From assembly GCA_945860535.1 (NCBI GenBank), contig CAMAQN010000002.1:1-64000 (forward strand): a DNA stretch of 64,000 nt, given 5' to 3'. The number at the start of each line of letters is the position of its first letter. The stretch's first letter is position 1. The notes below the pieces were generated by a model that saw nothing but the letters and a program-made list of their open reading frames with translations, was not told the origin of the DNA and did no database searches. This DNA is from Auritidibacter sp. Marseille-P8566 (lineage in GTDB: Bacteria > Actinomycetota > Actinomycetes > Actinomycetales > Microbacteriaceae). Shown piece after piece: positions 1-10,594 of the stretch. The translations under genes were made by a program, and so were the position numbers.

Positions 1-665
1 GAGTCGCGGTGTCTGTAATCCTCGCCATCAACGCTGATGATTTCGAAACGCTCCCCTAGCCCTTGGATTTCCCTTTTGAAGTCCTCGGCAGCAAATCGAC
101 CTTGGCCAAGGGCGTTTGGAGGGGTGTTAGACGTTGCTGCAAACTTGACTCCAACGGCAGAGAGTTCCTTCAGAAAGCGTGACATCAGCATGGTGTCGCC
201 GGGATCGTCAAGCTCAAACTCATCTATGCAGATCAATCCAAACTTAGAGAACTCCTTCACGGCCGTTTGGAAACCGATGTAACCGACCAGGCTGGTGTAC
301 TCCAAGAAGCTACCAAATGCCTTGTGACCCTGAAATTCGTGCCAAATCGAGGCAAGTAAGTGCGTTTTACCGACACCAAAGCCGCCGTCCAGGTATATCC
401 CTGGAGCAGTGGAGGTCTTTGCAAAGAGTTTGGCTCGTTTACCAGTTACGAATTGTTTAGAGATCTCAACAGCCTCTTGCTGGGATGGGAAATTCGCATC
501 AGGGCGGTAACTTTCGAACCTCGCCTTGGCAAATTCCGGCGGAGGCAGAAGTTGCTTGATTAGTTCATTGGGTGATAAATCTGGGACAATTGAGGGAAGG
601 GAATTAGCACCAGTTATGCGCTGTTCTAACAAATTGAATCCTCCCAGATTCGCCAGTTTAGACAA
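1..665 (-). CDS. zapE: AFG1-like / cell division ATPase ZapE (C-terminus truncated by window edge)
   Basis: Reverse-strand translation gives SKLANLGGFNLLEQRITG...PGIYLDGGFGVGKTHLLASIWHEFQGHKAFGSFLEYTSLVGYIGF...ICIDEFELDDPGDTMLMSRFLKEL, with Walker A (GGFGVGKT) and Walker B (IDEFELDDPGD) of the AFG1/ZapE family. Start inferred as TTG at 665 (alternative TTG at 632). Confidence 0.85.
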   Translation of the reverse strand, partial: MSKLANLGGFNLLEQRITGANSLPSIVPDLSPNELIKQLLPPPEFAKARFESYRPDANFPSQQEAVEISKQFVTGKRAKLFAKTSTAPGIYLDGGFGVGKTHLLASIWHEFQGHKAFGSFLEYTSLVGYIGFQTAVKEFSKFGLICIDEFELDDPGDTMLMSRFLKELSAVGVKFAATSNTPPNALGQGRFAAEDFKREIQGLGERFEIISVDGEDYRHRD

Positions 666-680
666 TAGAGAAGGATCGTC

Positions 681-1559
681 ATGTCAGAAACCTCGAGAAT
701 CTCCGGTTATGCCCACCCAGATGTTCTAGTTACAACCGAATGGTTGCAGCAGAATTCCGCGAGTGTGAAGATCGTTGAGTGCGATGAGGACGTCCTGCTC
801 TACGAAGTTGGTCACATTCCAGGGGCTGTGAAGCTTGACTGGCACACAGAGCTAAACGACCAAGACAAGCGTGATTACCTCACCGGCTCGCAGTTCGCCG
901 AGCTCATGAAGGCCAAGGGTATTGACCGCAAGGACACGATCGTGCTTTACGGAGACCGCTCGAACTGGTGGGCGACCTACGCGTTTTGGGTGATCAAGCT
1001 GTTTGGCCACGAGGACGTTCGAATTCTTAATGGTGGTCGCGCCAAGTGGATAGCCGAAGGCAGAGAGATCACCAAGGCCGTCCCAGCTCCAGCGGTTGTC
1101 AACTACCCAGTTATCGAACGTGACGACAAAACCATCCGTGCCTTCCGGAACGAAGTTCTCGAGCACATTGGCAAGCCATTGGTAGACGTGCGCTCCAGAC
1201 CCGAGTACACCGGCGAGAGACTTCACATGCCTGACTATCCAAACGAGGGCGCTTCAAGAGGTGGCCACATTCCAACCGCAGCTTCAATCCCTTGGTCCTC
1301 TGCGATTTTGGAAGACGAAACTTTCAAGGATGTTTCTGATCTGAGAAACATCTACTTCGATGCGACCGGCTTTGACCCAAGCGACGACTTTATTGCCTAC
1401 TGCCGAATTGGTGAGCGCTCAAGCCACAGCTGGTTCGTGCTCAAGTACCTACTTGGCGTGAAAAACGTGCGCAACTACGACGGCTCGTGGACCGAGTGGG
1501 GCAACCTAGTCGGCGTTCCGATCGCCGTGGGCGAAGAACCTGGAGTATTTGCCCGTTGA
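681..1559 (+). CDS. sseA: Sulfurtransferase (two rhodanese domains; thiosulfate/3-mercaptopyruvate type)
   Basis: ORF with [11 protein letters not shown], a [18 protein letters not shown] segment and active-site loop [20 protein letters not shown]. Confidence 0.9.
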   Translation: MSETSRISGYAHPDVLVTTEWLQQNSASVKIVECDEDVLLYEVGHIPGAVKLDWHTELNDQDKRDYLTGSQFAELMKAKGIDRKDTIVLYGDRSNWWATYAFWVIKLFGHEDVRILNGGRAKWIAEGREITKAVPAPAVVNYPVIERDDKTIRAFRNEVLEHIGKPLVDVRSRPEYTGERLHMPDYPNEGASRGGHIPTAASIPWSSAILEDETFKDVSDLRNIYFDATGFDPSDDFIAYCRIGERSSHSWFVLKYLLGVKNVRNYDGSWTEWGNLVGVPIAVGEEPGVFAR

Positions 1560-1984
1560 ACTCCAACGCCCAAGCAGTAGTCGATGATTTCATCTTCTTG
1601 GAAGAGAGAGATCGGTTGCAGCTGCTTTTGGAGTTCAGTGAACAGCTTCCAGAATTAGATTCTCGTTTCGGTGACAACCCTGAGCTATTAGAGCGAGTGG
1701 AAGAATGCCAATCACCGGTTTTCATAGCGGTTGAGGGTAACCTCGAGCGGGTTTCGCTTCACTTCTCCGCCCCACAGGAAGCTCCGACAACTAGAGGCTT
1801 TGCCTCGGTGCTCAGCTCAGCCCTGAATGGGCAGAGTGCACAGGAAATCTTGGATCTGCCTGATGACTTCCCATCGATGCTTGGACTTGATCGACTTATT
1901 TCACCGCTACGAGTCAGAGGAATGCGTGGAATGCTCTCGAGGATCAAGCGCAAGACTCGAGAAATCGTTGCCCAAGGTAACTGA
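1556..1984 (+). CDS. SufE family Fe-S metabolism protein
   Basis: [27 protein letters not shown]...[14 protein letters not shown]...[11 protein letters not shown]...[25 protein letters not shown] is typical SufE. TTG start overlaps the upstream stop. Confidence 0.85.
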   Translation: MNSNAQAVVDDFIFLEERDRLQLLLEFSEQLPELDSRFGDNPELLERVEECQSPVFIAVEGNLERVSLHFSAPQEAPTTRGFASVLSSALNGQSAQEILDLPDDFPSMLGLDRLISPLRVRGMRGMLSRIKRKTREIVAQGN

Positions 1985-2555
1985 CTCGATTGGGTTTTAC
2001 CCAGTGGAGACTGATGAGTTATTTGCTGAACTGGTATCGGGGTTCCCTATCACTGCATCTTTAGTGGCCGATGAGAATGGCAAGACTGTCTCCAGCGAGG
2101 GAAATTCATCCGGCCTAGGAAACTCAACCGATCTCTCCCTGCTTGTGGCACTTAGAAGAAAGTCCCAAGTGATACTCACTACCGGCAAGACGTTTAGAAG
2201 TGATAGGTATAAGTTTCCAAAATACGCAGACCTTGCGGTACTAACCAACCAAGAGCTGAAGCTCTCGGCCCCAGAAGGGCAAGAGCTGATCCTGTCGAGT
2301 CTTGGCTATCTTCAGACGCTCACAGACCTGAGGTTGAAGGGCTATAAACGAGTCCACGTTGAGTATGGGATTACCGGGATTAGCGCTCTTGTGAAGGCCA
2401 AAGCATTGGACGCGCTGTTGCTTAGTTCGCGAGAAAAGTCCGGAGTGCTAGCCCTGGCTAGTGAGTTGAATGTCAAACCACTTTTGCTTGCGCTAGAAGA
2501 CCTTTACGTCGGGTTGGTGGCGTGGCAACCGGGCAGTAACGAACTCGACAGATAA
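1968..2555 (+). CDS. RibD C-terminal / dihydrofolate reductase-like domain protein
   Basis: LRRKSQVILTTGKTFRSDRYKFPKYADLAVLTNQE and LTDLRLKGYKRVHVEYGITGISALVKA resemble the RibD_C fold (TGGKTARAE / LRARGxxxVLVEGG). Start inferred as TTG overlapping sufE. Confidence 0.5.
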   Translation: MPKVTDSIGFYPVETDELFAELVSGFPITASLVADENGKTVSSEGNSSGLGNSTDLSLLVALRRKSQVILTTGKTFRSDRYKFPKYADLAVLTNQELKLSAPEGQELILSSLGYLQTLTDLRLKGYKRVHVEYGITGISALVKAKALDALLLSSREKSGVLALASELNVKPLLLALEDLYVGLVAWQPGSNELDR

Positions 2556-2564
2556 ATTTGCGAA

Positions 2565-3125
2565 GTGGAAATCGACCTCACTTCTCTAACCCCTACCTTT
2601 GCTGGCATGCTCGAGGGGTTTAGAAAGGTTGAATCCAGACCAGAAATTACCCTCAGCCAAATTCCCTCGCCGCAGGGTATTGCTCCCGAAGCGATCGCAA
2701 TCGCCGCTGAGGTTAATCACGAAACAGCCACCGACCACGGAATCTCACGTCTGATCTTCTGCAGGGATTCCAGTAACCCCGAAGGCTGGAACTCAGAATT
2801 TAGAATAATTGGATACGCAAAGAGTCCCATCGAGCTAGAAATGGCCAAGGATGACTACCTTTCGGCACTGCCATGGGAGTGGCTCAGAGACTCACTAACG
2901 CAAGCAGGTGCAAACTTTGCACACGATGCCGGCACCACAACTACAGTTCTGTCAACTGGACACGGTTCGCTAATCGCACAGCCCCAGCACGCCGAGCTAG
3001 AGATTAGAGCGTCATGGGCACCGATGGACTTTGACCTAACCGCGCACCTAGAAGGCTGGGTCGAGCTACTGGCACTTATCTCCGGCCTTCCTCCTAAAGA
3101 TTCCAAGGTAGTGAGACTTTCTTGA
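2565..3125 (+). CDS. DUF3000 family protein
   Basis: LTPTFAGMLEGFRKVESRPEITLSQIPSPQGIAPEAIAIAAEV...LIFCRDSSNPEGWNSEFRIIGYAKSPIE...LPWEWLRDSL matches the actinobacterial DUF3000 pattern, upstream of rnd. Confidence 0.8.
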   Translation: MEIDLTSLTPTFAGMLEGFRKVESRPEITLSQIPSPQGIAPEAIAIAAEVNHETATDHGISRLIFCRDSSNPEGWNSEFRIIGYAKSPIELEMAKDDYLSALPWEWLRDSLTQAGANFAHDAGTTTTVLSTGHGSLIAQPQHAELEIRASWAPMDFDLTAHLEGWVELLALISGLPPKDSKVVRLS

Positions 3126-4300
3126 GGTTAGACAAGCCAAGGCTTCCAGTCCGCATCGTGGACAGCGCAGAAGAGCTTCAGATTCTGATCAACTCCCTTG
3201 AGGCGGTTGAACAGGTGGCAATCGACGCGGAGCGAGCGAGCGGTTTCCGCTACAGCCAAAAGGCATACCTGATTCAGATCGCGATTCGCGGTCAAGGAAT
3301 CTGGCTACTGGACCCAGTTTCCGATGTTTATCTCGCGGACCTAATCGCGCCGCTGAACTCAAAGACTTGGTTACTGCACGCAGCCACCCAGGACCTTCCT
3401 TGTCTGGCAGAACTTGGCTTTCACCCTTCCGCTCTTATCGACACCGAACTGACGGCGAGGATTGCCGGCCTGGAACGAGTGGGGCTCGGATCCGTATGCG
3501 AGGTTTTGCTCGAAATCGAATTGGCCAAGGAACACTCTGCCGCTGACTGGTCTCAACGACCACTCACCCAGGAAATGCTGGACTACGCAGCCTTGGATGT
3601 CGATGTGATGTTCGAACTCTGGGAGACGCTGGAGAAGCTGATCGATGAATCAGGAAAATCAACCTGGCTGCAACAGGAGTTCACTCACCTACTAGATTTC
3701 AAACCAAAGCCCCCGCTTGAGGAGCCTTGGCGAGGACTACCTGGGCTGAGCCGGATAAAAGACCTCCCAAAGCTAAAGATCGCAGCAAGTCTGCATGCCG
3801 TGAGAGACGGCATTGCGATTGAGAAGGACATCGCTCCAGGGCGATTAATTCCAGATCGATCGATCATGGCAGCCGTGAACCAAGCTCCCAAATCTCGAAG
3901 TGAACTGGCAAACAATAAGGAGTTCCAGGGCCGGGCGTCTAGGACTTTGCTTTCGGTATGGTGGGATGCTATAGCTCAATCCCCCGGCTTAGAAATCTCA
4001 ATCGAGCCAGTAGAAAAAGGCAATGGGATTCCAAACCACAAGAGTTGGGAGCGAAGATTCCCAGAGGCTCACCATCGTCTTGAAGTAGTTCGGCCAATGG
4101 TTTTGGAACTTGCTTCAGAGCTAAAGATTCCTGTTGAGAACCTGCTTACTCCCGACTACCTAAGAAGAGTTTGCTTCGAGCCACAGGAAGACGTAGCGGC
4201 ACAGCTGAGTTCTTTTGGGGCGCGAGACTGGCAGATTGAGGTAGTTACGACAGTGATTCAGAAGGGTCTACTGCAGGCAGCCCAGCCTCAATCGGCCTAG
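3122..4300 (+). CDS. rnd: Ribonuclease D (HRDC domain containing)
   Basis: DEDDy-exonuclease motifs (AIDAERASGFRYSQKAYLIQIA; HAATQDLPCLAELG; DYAALDVDVMFELWETL) plus a C-terminal HRDC-like region. Confidence 0.9.
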   Translation: MRLDKPRLPVRIVDSAEELQILINSLEAVEQVAIDAERASGFRYSQKAYLIQIAIRGQGIWLLDPVSDVYLADLIAPLNSKTWLLHAATQDLPCLAELGFHPSALIDTELTARIAGLERVGLGSVCEVLLEIELAKEHSAADWSQRPLTQEMLDYAALDVDVMFELWETLEKLIDESGKSTWLQQEFTHLLDFKPKPPLEEPWRGLPGLSRIKDLPKLKIAASLHAVRDGIAIEKDIAPGRLIPDRSIMAAVNQAPKSRSELANNKEFQGRASRTLLSVWWDAIAQSPGLEISIEPVEKGNGIPNHKSWERRFPEAHHRLEVVRPMVLELASELKIPVENLLTPDYLRRVCFEPQEDVAAQLSSFGARDWQIEVVTTVIQKGLLQAAQPQSA

Positions 4301-6185
4301 CGTGTGGGACTTTCGAACCAACAACCTGCGCAACAATGTCACGCGCTATCGCCTTCGGGGTAAGCCCTAGACGTTCAAGGATTTCGTCACGCTCGGCATG
4401 CTCTAAGAACTCCGCAGGAATGCCCACCTCATTTAGACCGGTGTCGACACCGTGGGCGCGAAGCTCCTGTCTAAATCTTGAACCAAAGCCACCGACTCTG
4501 ACGCCGTCCTCCAATGTGACAACAAGTCGGTGGGCTTGAGCCATCTGAACCAGTGACTCTTTGATTGGCAAGATCCATCTTGGGTCAACAACGGTGCAAC
4601 CAATCCCCTGGGCTGCCAATAGTTCAGCCACTGCCAAGGCGGTCTGCGCGAAACTTCCAACGGTCACCAATAGGACATCCTTGGCTGCTGCCTCAGCTAG
4701 TACGTCAGCTCCATCGGAGGTTTTTCGCACTTCAGCAATCGGTCCCGGAACATTGCCCTTTGGGAAGCGGACAACTGTTGGGGCGTCCTCGACAGCACAG
4801 GCTTCGTTCAAGAGCTCTCTAAGGGTCTTCTCATCCCTGGGAGCAGCCAATTGAATGCCGGGCACTATCTGCAAGATTGAGAGGTCCCACATGCCGTGGT
4901 GGGAAGCGCCATCCGGGCCAGTGATCCCCGAGCGGTCTAGAACGAAGGTGACACCGGCCTTGTGCAGTGCAACATCCATAAGAACCTGATCAAAAGCTCG
5001 GTTCAGGAAGGTGGCGTAGATGGCTACAACTGGGTGAAGCCCGCCAAAAGCCATGCCAGCCGCGGCAGTTGCGGCGTGCTGCTCCGCGATACCAACATCG
5101 AATACCCGATCTGGAAAGCGGTCAGCAAATTTATCTAGACCGACTGGTATCAACATTGCACCGGTGATACCGACCAATCGAGGGTTGACCTCCGCTATCG
5201 AGGTCACCTCATCGGCGAAGACCGATGTCCAGCTAGTTCCGTTGGAGGCCTTTAGTGCTAGACCGGTCTCTGGGTTTATCTTTCCAACCGCGTGGAACTG
5301 GTCGGCGAGATCTGAAATGGCGGGATCGTAGCCCTTACCTTTTTGGGTTATCGCGTGAACGATTACCGGGGCGCCATAGTCTTTTGCCTGTCGAAGCGAA
5401 GTCTCCATATCCTGGAGGTTGTGACCATCAATTGGACCGATGTACTTGATGTCGAGGTTTGGGAAAATTCCCTTTGCCTGGCTGTCAACCGCAAAGGATT
5501 GACCGGCGGCGTGAACAGAATCAAATACCACTCGACCAAGCGAGCCCATCTTGTAGAAAATGCGCTTGGAAAGTGAATAGCTCTTGCGATACCAGGACTC
5601 GGTGCGAATTGCATTCAGAGTCTTTGCTAAGCCACCAATGGTCGGAGCGTAGGAGCGCCCGTTGTCGTTCACCACGATTACCAAATTGCGGTCATTGTCA
5701 TCGGTGATGTTATTCAGTGCTTCCCAGGCCATTCCTCCGGTTAGGGCGCCATCGCCGATGACTGCAACAACGTGGCGGTCCTTCTGATCAGTTGCCTTGA
5801 AGGCACGAGAGATCCCATCCGCCCAAGAAAGTGAGCTGGAAGCATGTGAGGACTCGACAATGTCGTGTACCGACTCATTACGTTGCGGATAACCAGCAAT
5901 TCCGTCCTTCTGACGAAGGCTGGAGAGATCTCTTCTGCCGGTTAGCAGCTTGTGAACATAAGACTGGTGTCCAGTGTCAAATACGATTGCATCCTTAGGA
6001 GAATCAAAGATTCGGTGAATTGCGACGGTTGTCTCAACCACACCGAGGTTTGGGCCTAGGTGACCTCCGGTCTTTGAGACGGACTCAACCAAATAGGCAC
6101 GAATTTCAGCGCAGAGTTGCTGGAGTTCTTCCTTGGATAATCCATCCAAGTCTCTCGGCTGTGAGATTCGCTCTAGTTGCGTCAT
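4245..6185 (-). CDS. dxs: 1-deoxy-D-xylulose-5-phosphate synthase
   Basis: Full-length ORF with GGHLGPNLGVVETTVAIHRIFDSP, VIGDGALTGGMAWEALNN, DRSGITGPDGASHHGMWDLS. Confidence 0.96.
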   Translation of the reverse strand: MTQLERISQPRDLDGLSKEELQQLCAEIRAYLVESVSKTGGHLGPNLGVVETTVAIHRIFDSPKDAIVFDTGHQSYVHKLLTGRRDLSSLRQKDGIAGYPQRNESVHDIVESSHASSSLSWADGISRAFKATDQKDRHVVAVIGDGALTGGMAWEALNNITDDNDRNLVIVVNDNGRSYAPTIGGLAKTLNAIRTESWYRKSYSLSKRIFYKMGSLGRVVFDSVHAAGQSFAVDSQAKGIFPNLDIKYIGPIDGHNLQDMETSLRQAKDYGAPVIVHAITQKGKGYDPAISDLADQFHAVGKINPETGLALKASNGTSWTSVFADEVTSIAEVNPRLVGITGAMLIPVGLDKFADRFPDRVFDVGIAEQHAATAAAGMAFGGLHPVVAIYATFLNRAFDQVLMDVALHKAGVTFVLDRSGITGPDGASHHGMWDLSILQIVPGIQLAAPRDEKTLRELLNEACAVEDAPTVVRFPKGNVPGPIAEVRKTSDGADVLAEAAAKDVLLVTVGSFAQTALAVAELLAAQGIGCTVVDPRWILPIKESLVQMAQAHRLVVTLEDGVRVGGFGSRFRQELRAHGVDTGLNEVGIPAEFLEHAERDEILERLGLTPKAIARDIVAQVVGSKVPHARPIEAGLPAVDPSESLS

Positions 6186-6219
6186 GTGAGTAATAACCAG
6201 CTAAGTGGCCTAAGCCTTC

Positions 6220-8892
6220 CTAGGCAACCAAGCTTCTTAAGACAAACTGCAAGATTCCACCGTTGCGATAGTAATCCGCTTCTCCCGGTGTATCGATTCT
6301 TACAACTGCATCAAACTCAACGGTTGCCTTGCCGGCTGCCGAGTGAGCTGATGGCTTTGCGGTTACGCGCACTGTCTTTGGAGTCGAGCCGTGGTTGAGA
6401 ACTTCAATTCCCTCGAAGCTGAATTCCTCGGTGCCATCAAGGCCAAGAGAATCCGCTGTTTCGCCCTTTGGGTACTGAAGCGGCAAGACACCCATACCAA
6501 TTAGGTTGCTGCGGTGAATGCGCTCGAAGCTCTCAGCGATAACAACGCGAATACCCAGCAAGCTGGTGCCCTTTGCCGCCCAGTCACGAGATGACCCAGA
6601 GCCGTATTCTTTGCCCGCCAGTGCGACCAGTGGAGTCCCCTGTTCGTGGTAGTTCTCAGCCGCGTCAAAGATGAACGCCTGAGGAGCATCGCTCTGGGTG
6701 AAGTCCCTGGTGTAGCTTCCCTCAACATCATTCAGAAGCTGGTTGCGAAGGCGAATGTTTGCGAAAGTACCGCGAATCATCACCTCGTGGTTACCACGGC
6801 GTGAGCCGTAGCTGTTGAAGTCAACCCTTGCAACGCCGTGCTCGGTTAGGTACCGACCAGCCGGTGAATCAGCCTTGATCGAACCTGCAGGAGAGATGTG
6901 GTCGGTGGTTACTGAGTCCCCAAGCTTGACCAACACCCTGGCACCTGAAACATCGGTAACCGGTGATGGCTTTAGCTGCATGTCATCGAAGTATGGAGCC
7001 TTCTTGACATAGGTGGACTTCTCATCCCACTCAAAGATTGCACCCTTCGGGGTTGGGAGCGACTTCCAGTGGGCGTCACCTTCAAAAACCGACGCGTACT
7101 GAGTGGTAAACATCTCGGAGTTGATCGATGAATCGATGGTCCGCTGAACCTCTTCAGGTGTAGGCCAGATATCAGCCAGGAAGACATCGTTACCGGAAGT
7201 GTCTTGACCCAATGCTTGAGTATCAAAATCAAAGTCCATGGTTCCGGCCAAGGCGTATGCAATAACCAGCGGAGGTGAAGCGAGGTAATTCATTTTCACG
7301 TCTGGGTTGATGCGACCTTCGAAGTTGCGGTTTCCAGAAAGCACGGCGGTAACCGCTAGGTCGTTCTGGTTAATCGCCTCAGAGATTTCCTCTGCTAGCG
7401 GTCCTGAGTTTCCAATACAGGTCGTGCAGCCATAGCCAACCAAGTTGAACCCGAGAGCGTTTAGGTCGTCGGTTAGCCCAGCCTTCTGGTAGTACTCGGT
7501 AACGACTTTGGAGCCTGGAGCTAGTGAGGTTTTGACCCATGGCTTGGCCTTTAGCCCCTTAGCGACGGCGTTTCGAGCAACTAGACCTGCGGCCAGCATC
7601 ACAGACGGGTTTGAGGTGTTCGTGCAGGAGGTAATCGAAGCGATGGTCACAGCACCGTTGTCGATTTGGTAATCCTGGCCTCGGACGCTCGAAGGCTTTG
7701 ACTTCACATCTGAATAGGTCTTGATGGCGGAATCGAAAGCCGTCTTGGACTTACTGAGCTCAATACGGTCCTGAGGGCGCTTTGGGCCCGCGATGCTAGG
7801 CACCACGGTTGAAAGATCGAGCTCGAGGTATTCGCTGAATACCGGCTCGATGCTTGGGTCGTGCCACAGTCCCTGTGCCTTCGAATAAGCCTCAACCAAA
7901 GCAATCTCGTGCTCGGTGCGACCGGTGATCCTTAGGTAATCCAAGGTCACTTCGTCAATTGGGAAGATTGCAACCGTCGATCCAAATTCTGGAGACATGT
8001 TTCCAATGGTTGCTCGGTTAGCCAAAGGCACCTTTGACACACCAGAGCCATAGAACTCTACGAATTTGCCAACTACGCCATGCTTGCGCAGCACCTCGGT
8101 AATGGTGAGCACAACATCAGTTGCGGTTGCTCCGGTAGGAATCTGTCCGGTGAGCTTAAAGCCAACGACCTTTGGGATAAGCATCGACACCGGCTGGCCC
8201 AGCATTGCTGCCTCGGCTTCGATACCGCCAACGCCCCAACCGAGAACACCCAAACCATTCACCATGGTGGTGTGAGAGTCGGTGCCGACACAGGAGTCTG
8301 GGTAAGCAACCAATTCGCCGTCAACCTCGCGAGTCATAACAGTGCGCGCTAGGTACTCGATGTTTACCTGGTGCACAATTCCGGTTCCAGGAGGAACCAC
8401 CTTGAAGTTATCGAATGCGGTCTGGCCCCAGCGCAGGAACTGGTAGCGCTCTGCATTGCGTTGGTACTCAAACTCAACGTTGCGCTCCGCTGCGTCAGCG
8501 GTTCCCGCGACATCAATTACGACCGAGTGGTCGATGACCATTTCGGCAGGAGCAAGCGGATTGATTTTTTGAGGATCGCCGCCGAGGGCAACAACTGCCT
8601 CACGCATGGTTGCTAGGTCAACGATGCAAGGTACGCCGGTGAAGTCCTGCATGATGACGCGGGCAGGTGAGAATTGAATCTCGGTGTCCGGTTCTGCGGT
8701 TGGATCCCAGTTCACCAAAGCATTTACGTGATCGCGGGTAACGTTCGCGCCGTCTTCGGTGCGAAGCATGTTTTCCAAGAGAATTTTGAGGCTGTAGGGC
8801 AGCTTTTCAACACCAAGTTCAGGCATGGAGAAGTACTTGTAGCTCTTTTCGCCAACCGAAAGATGCTTAGCGGAATTGAAGCTGTTGCTCAT
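6220..8892 (-). CDS. acnA: Aconitate hydratase
   Basis: 890 aa ORF with [66 protein letters not shown]. Confidence 0.97.
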   Translation of the reverse strand: MSNSFNSAKHLSVGEKSYKYFSMPELGVEKLPYSLKILLENMLRTEDGANVTRDHVNALVNWDPTAEPDTEIQFSPARVIMQDFTGVPCIVDLATMREAVVALGGDPQKINPLAPAEMVIDHSVVIDVAGTADAAERNVEFEYQRNAERYQFLRWGQTAFDNFKVVPPGTGIVHQVNIEYLARTVMTREVDGELVAYPDSCVGTDSHTTMVNGLGVLGWGVGGIEAEAAMLGQPVSMLIPKVVGFKLTGQIPTGATATDVVLTITEVLRKHGVVGKFVEFYGSGVSKVPLANRATIGNMSPEFGSTVAIFPIDEVTLDYLRITGRTEHEIALVEAYSKAQGLWHDPSIEPVFSEYLELDLSTVVPSIAGPKRPQDRIELSKSKTAFDSAIKTYSDVKSKPSSVRGQDYQIDNGAVTIASITSCTNTSNPSVMLAAGLVARNAVAKGLKAKPWVKTSLAPGSKVVTEYYQKAGLTDDLNALGFNLVGYGCTTCIGNSGPLAEEISEAINQNDLAVTAVLSGNRNFEGRINPDVKMNYLASPPLVIAYALAGTMDFDFDTQALGQDTSGNDVFLADIWPTPEEVQRTIDSSINSEMFTTQYASVFEGDAHWKSLPTPKGAIFEWDEKSTYVKKAPYFDDMQLKPSPVTDVSGARVLVKLGDSVTTDHISPAGSIKADSPAGRYLTEHGVARVDFNSYGSRRGNHEVMIRGTFANIRLRNQLLNDVEGSYTRDFTQSDAPQAFIFDAAENYHEQGTPLVALAGKEYGSGSSRDWAAKGTSLLGIRVVIAESFERIHRSNLIGMGVLPLQYPKGETADSLGLDGTEEFSFEGIEVLNHGSTPKTVRVTAKPSAHSAAGKATVEFDAVVRIDTPGEADYYRNGGILQFVLRSLVA

Positions 8893-8924
8893 GTCTGAAT
8901 CTCCTGATGTTTTCCTTGACTAAT

Positions 8925-9587
8925 TTACTGCTTTTCTAGGGTGTTGAGGCGCTTAAGCATCACCCAGGTGAGCACCAAGAGGCCCGCGTAAGCTGGCGCG
9001 CCGAGCACGACCTTTGATGCGGCAAGCAGCTCTACTTGCGCGGAGAAATATAGCGGCAACTGAACCAGGAGCCGCAACCCGAAAAAGCCAACCCACACAA
9101 GGGTTACAAGCCGCGCCCTGCGATAAACAATCTTGTTCTTGCGCCAATTCTCGAAACCAAACAATAACTGGGCAACAAATCCCATGATTGGGAAACGAAT
9201 AAGCACCGACAGCAATAAGACCGACCCGTAGGCAGCGTTGGTAATAAAGCCTGGCACGAAGTAATCCTGGGCGTTTCCACCATCACGAAGAGCTAAGAAT
9301 GCCGCCAGGGCTATAGCGAGAGCTCCGGCAATGGCCTGGGTCACTGGCTGTTTCCGCAAAATCCTGATGAGGACGAACAGCAGAGCCAGTGCACTTGCAA
9401 CACAAACGCTTGCCAGAGCGGATTTGGTAACTGCAAAAACAACTGAGAAGGAAAAGGCCGGCGCAATTGACTCGGCGATTCCTAGCGGGCCACCGATGGC
9501 ATCCAATAGCGACTGGCGCGAAATGCTGGGGCCGTTCTCACCTTGTGAGACACCCAGCTTTTTGGCTATGCGCTCGGAATCACTCAC
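8925..9587 (-). CDS. DUF3159 family membrane protein
   Basis: SRQSLLDAIGGPLGIAESIAPAFSFSVVFAVT...ALAAFLALRDGGNAQDYFVPGFITNAAYGSVLLLSVLIRFPIMGF is typical of DUF3159. Confidence 0.85.
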   Translation of the reverse strand: MSDSERIAKKLGVSQGENGPSISRQSLLDAIGGPLGIAESIAPAFSFSVVFAVTKSALASVCVASALALLFVLIRILRKQPVTQAIAGALAIALAAFLALRDGGNAQDYFVPGFITNAAYGSVLLLSVLIRFPIMGFVAQLLFGFENWRKNKIVYRRARLVTLVWVGFFGLRLLVQLPLYFSAQVELLAASKVVLGAPAYAGLLVLTWVMLKRLNTLEKQ

Positions 9588-10141
9588 TGCTGCACCGGGA
9601 TGCTAAGCGGCAATAGATCGCCGGGAGGTAGTGGCGTCTCTCCCCTAGACACACAAACCGATCTGAAGAGATCAACAAGAGATTGATATCTCGGTGGATG
9701 CGAAAGGTCGGGACCGCTCAGAACTCCGCGCAGAAACCAGCGCGGACCATCTACACCCAAGAATCTGGACTCACGAAGCAGTCGAAGGCCATCCTCCACT
9801 ACTGGAACACCGGCCCTGAGCTCAGGACCGAGGGCTCCGCCAATGCGCTCTACCGAACCACCCTGATCTAAAACCGCGCTCTCGATGGCAGCCATAGTGG
9901 GTTCCCAAAGACCATCAATCTTGCTGGCAGCAAAAGCTTGCAGCTGCAGCTTGTGGCCATCCTCTTCCAAGGTAATTGCCACGACGCGATTATTTACGTC
10001 ATCGACATCAGCACGGACAATCAAGCCAGGTTTTGGGGCGATCCGAATCGAGTCGAAGTCGAGATAAGGAGTTAGTAGGCCAATCTCAGAGATGTCAAAC
10101 GGCCCGTTTGATTCTCGATCGAATGGTGCAATCTTTGCCAC
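9584..10141 (-). CDS. DUF3710 family protein
   Basis: GPFDISEIGLLTPYLDFDSIRIAPKPGLIVRADVDDVNNRVVAITLEEDGHKLQLQAFAASK...LWEPTMAAIESAV; located next to dut and DUF3159. Confidence 0.85.
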   Translation of the reverse strand: MAKIAPFDRESNGPFDISEIGLLTPYLDFDSIRIAPKPGLIVRADVDDVNNRVVAITLEEDGHKLQLQAFAASKIDGLWEPTMAAIESAVLDQGGSVERIGGALGPELRAGVPVVEDGLRLLRESRFLGVDGPRWFLRGVLSGPDLSHPPRYQSLVDLFRSVCVSRGETPLPPGDLLPLSIPVQQ

Positions 10142-10572
10142 TAGTTCTTACCGCTCGATCCAAAACCGGTTTCTCCACGAGTACTCTCGGGGAGCTCACT
10201 GACGGCTATGAAGGTTGCATGCTCAACTTTTTGGAAGACCAACTGCGCAATCCTGTCACCGACGGCAATTGGGAAGTCTTCTGCTGAGGTGTTCAAAAGG
10301 GTAACCATGACTTCCCCTCGGTAGCCTGCGTCAACAGTCCCGGGAGTATTCAAGACAGTAATTCCGTGTTTTGCTGCCAGGCCAGATCTTGGGTGCACTA
10401 AACCAACATAGCCATCAGGCATGGCGATTCGGATACCGGTTTTCACCAGCGCGCGCTGACCGGCGGCAAGCACCAATTCATGCGTTGAGCGCAGATCACA
10501 ACCGGCATCGCCAGGTTTTGCGTAAAAAGGCTCGAACCCAGGCTCGGCAATTATCAGGACTTCGAAACTCAC
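10141..10572 (-). CDS. dut: dUTP diphosphatase
   Basis: AKPGDAGCDLRST, VGLVHPRSGLAAKHGITVLNTPGTVDAGYRGEVMVTLLN, GDRIAQLVFQKV, TRGETGFGSSGKN. Confidence 0.95.
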   Translation of the reverse strand: MSFEVLIIAEPGFEPFYAKPGDAGCDLRSTHELVLAAGQRALVKTGIRIAMPDGYVGLVHPRSGLAAKHGITVLNTPGTVDAGYRGEVMVTLLNTSAEDFPIAVGDRIAQLVFQKVEHATFIAVSELPESTRGETGFGSSGKN

Positions 10573-10594
10573 CCCTAGAGCGTAATCTATTCAG

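Noticed and set aside
6207-6224. GCCTA...TAGGC inverted repeat between acnA and dxs
   Set aside because: Short stem, no T-run, and it overlaps the acnA end; too weak to call a terminator.
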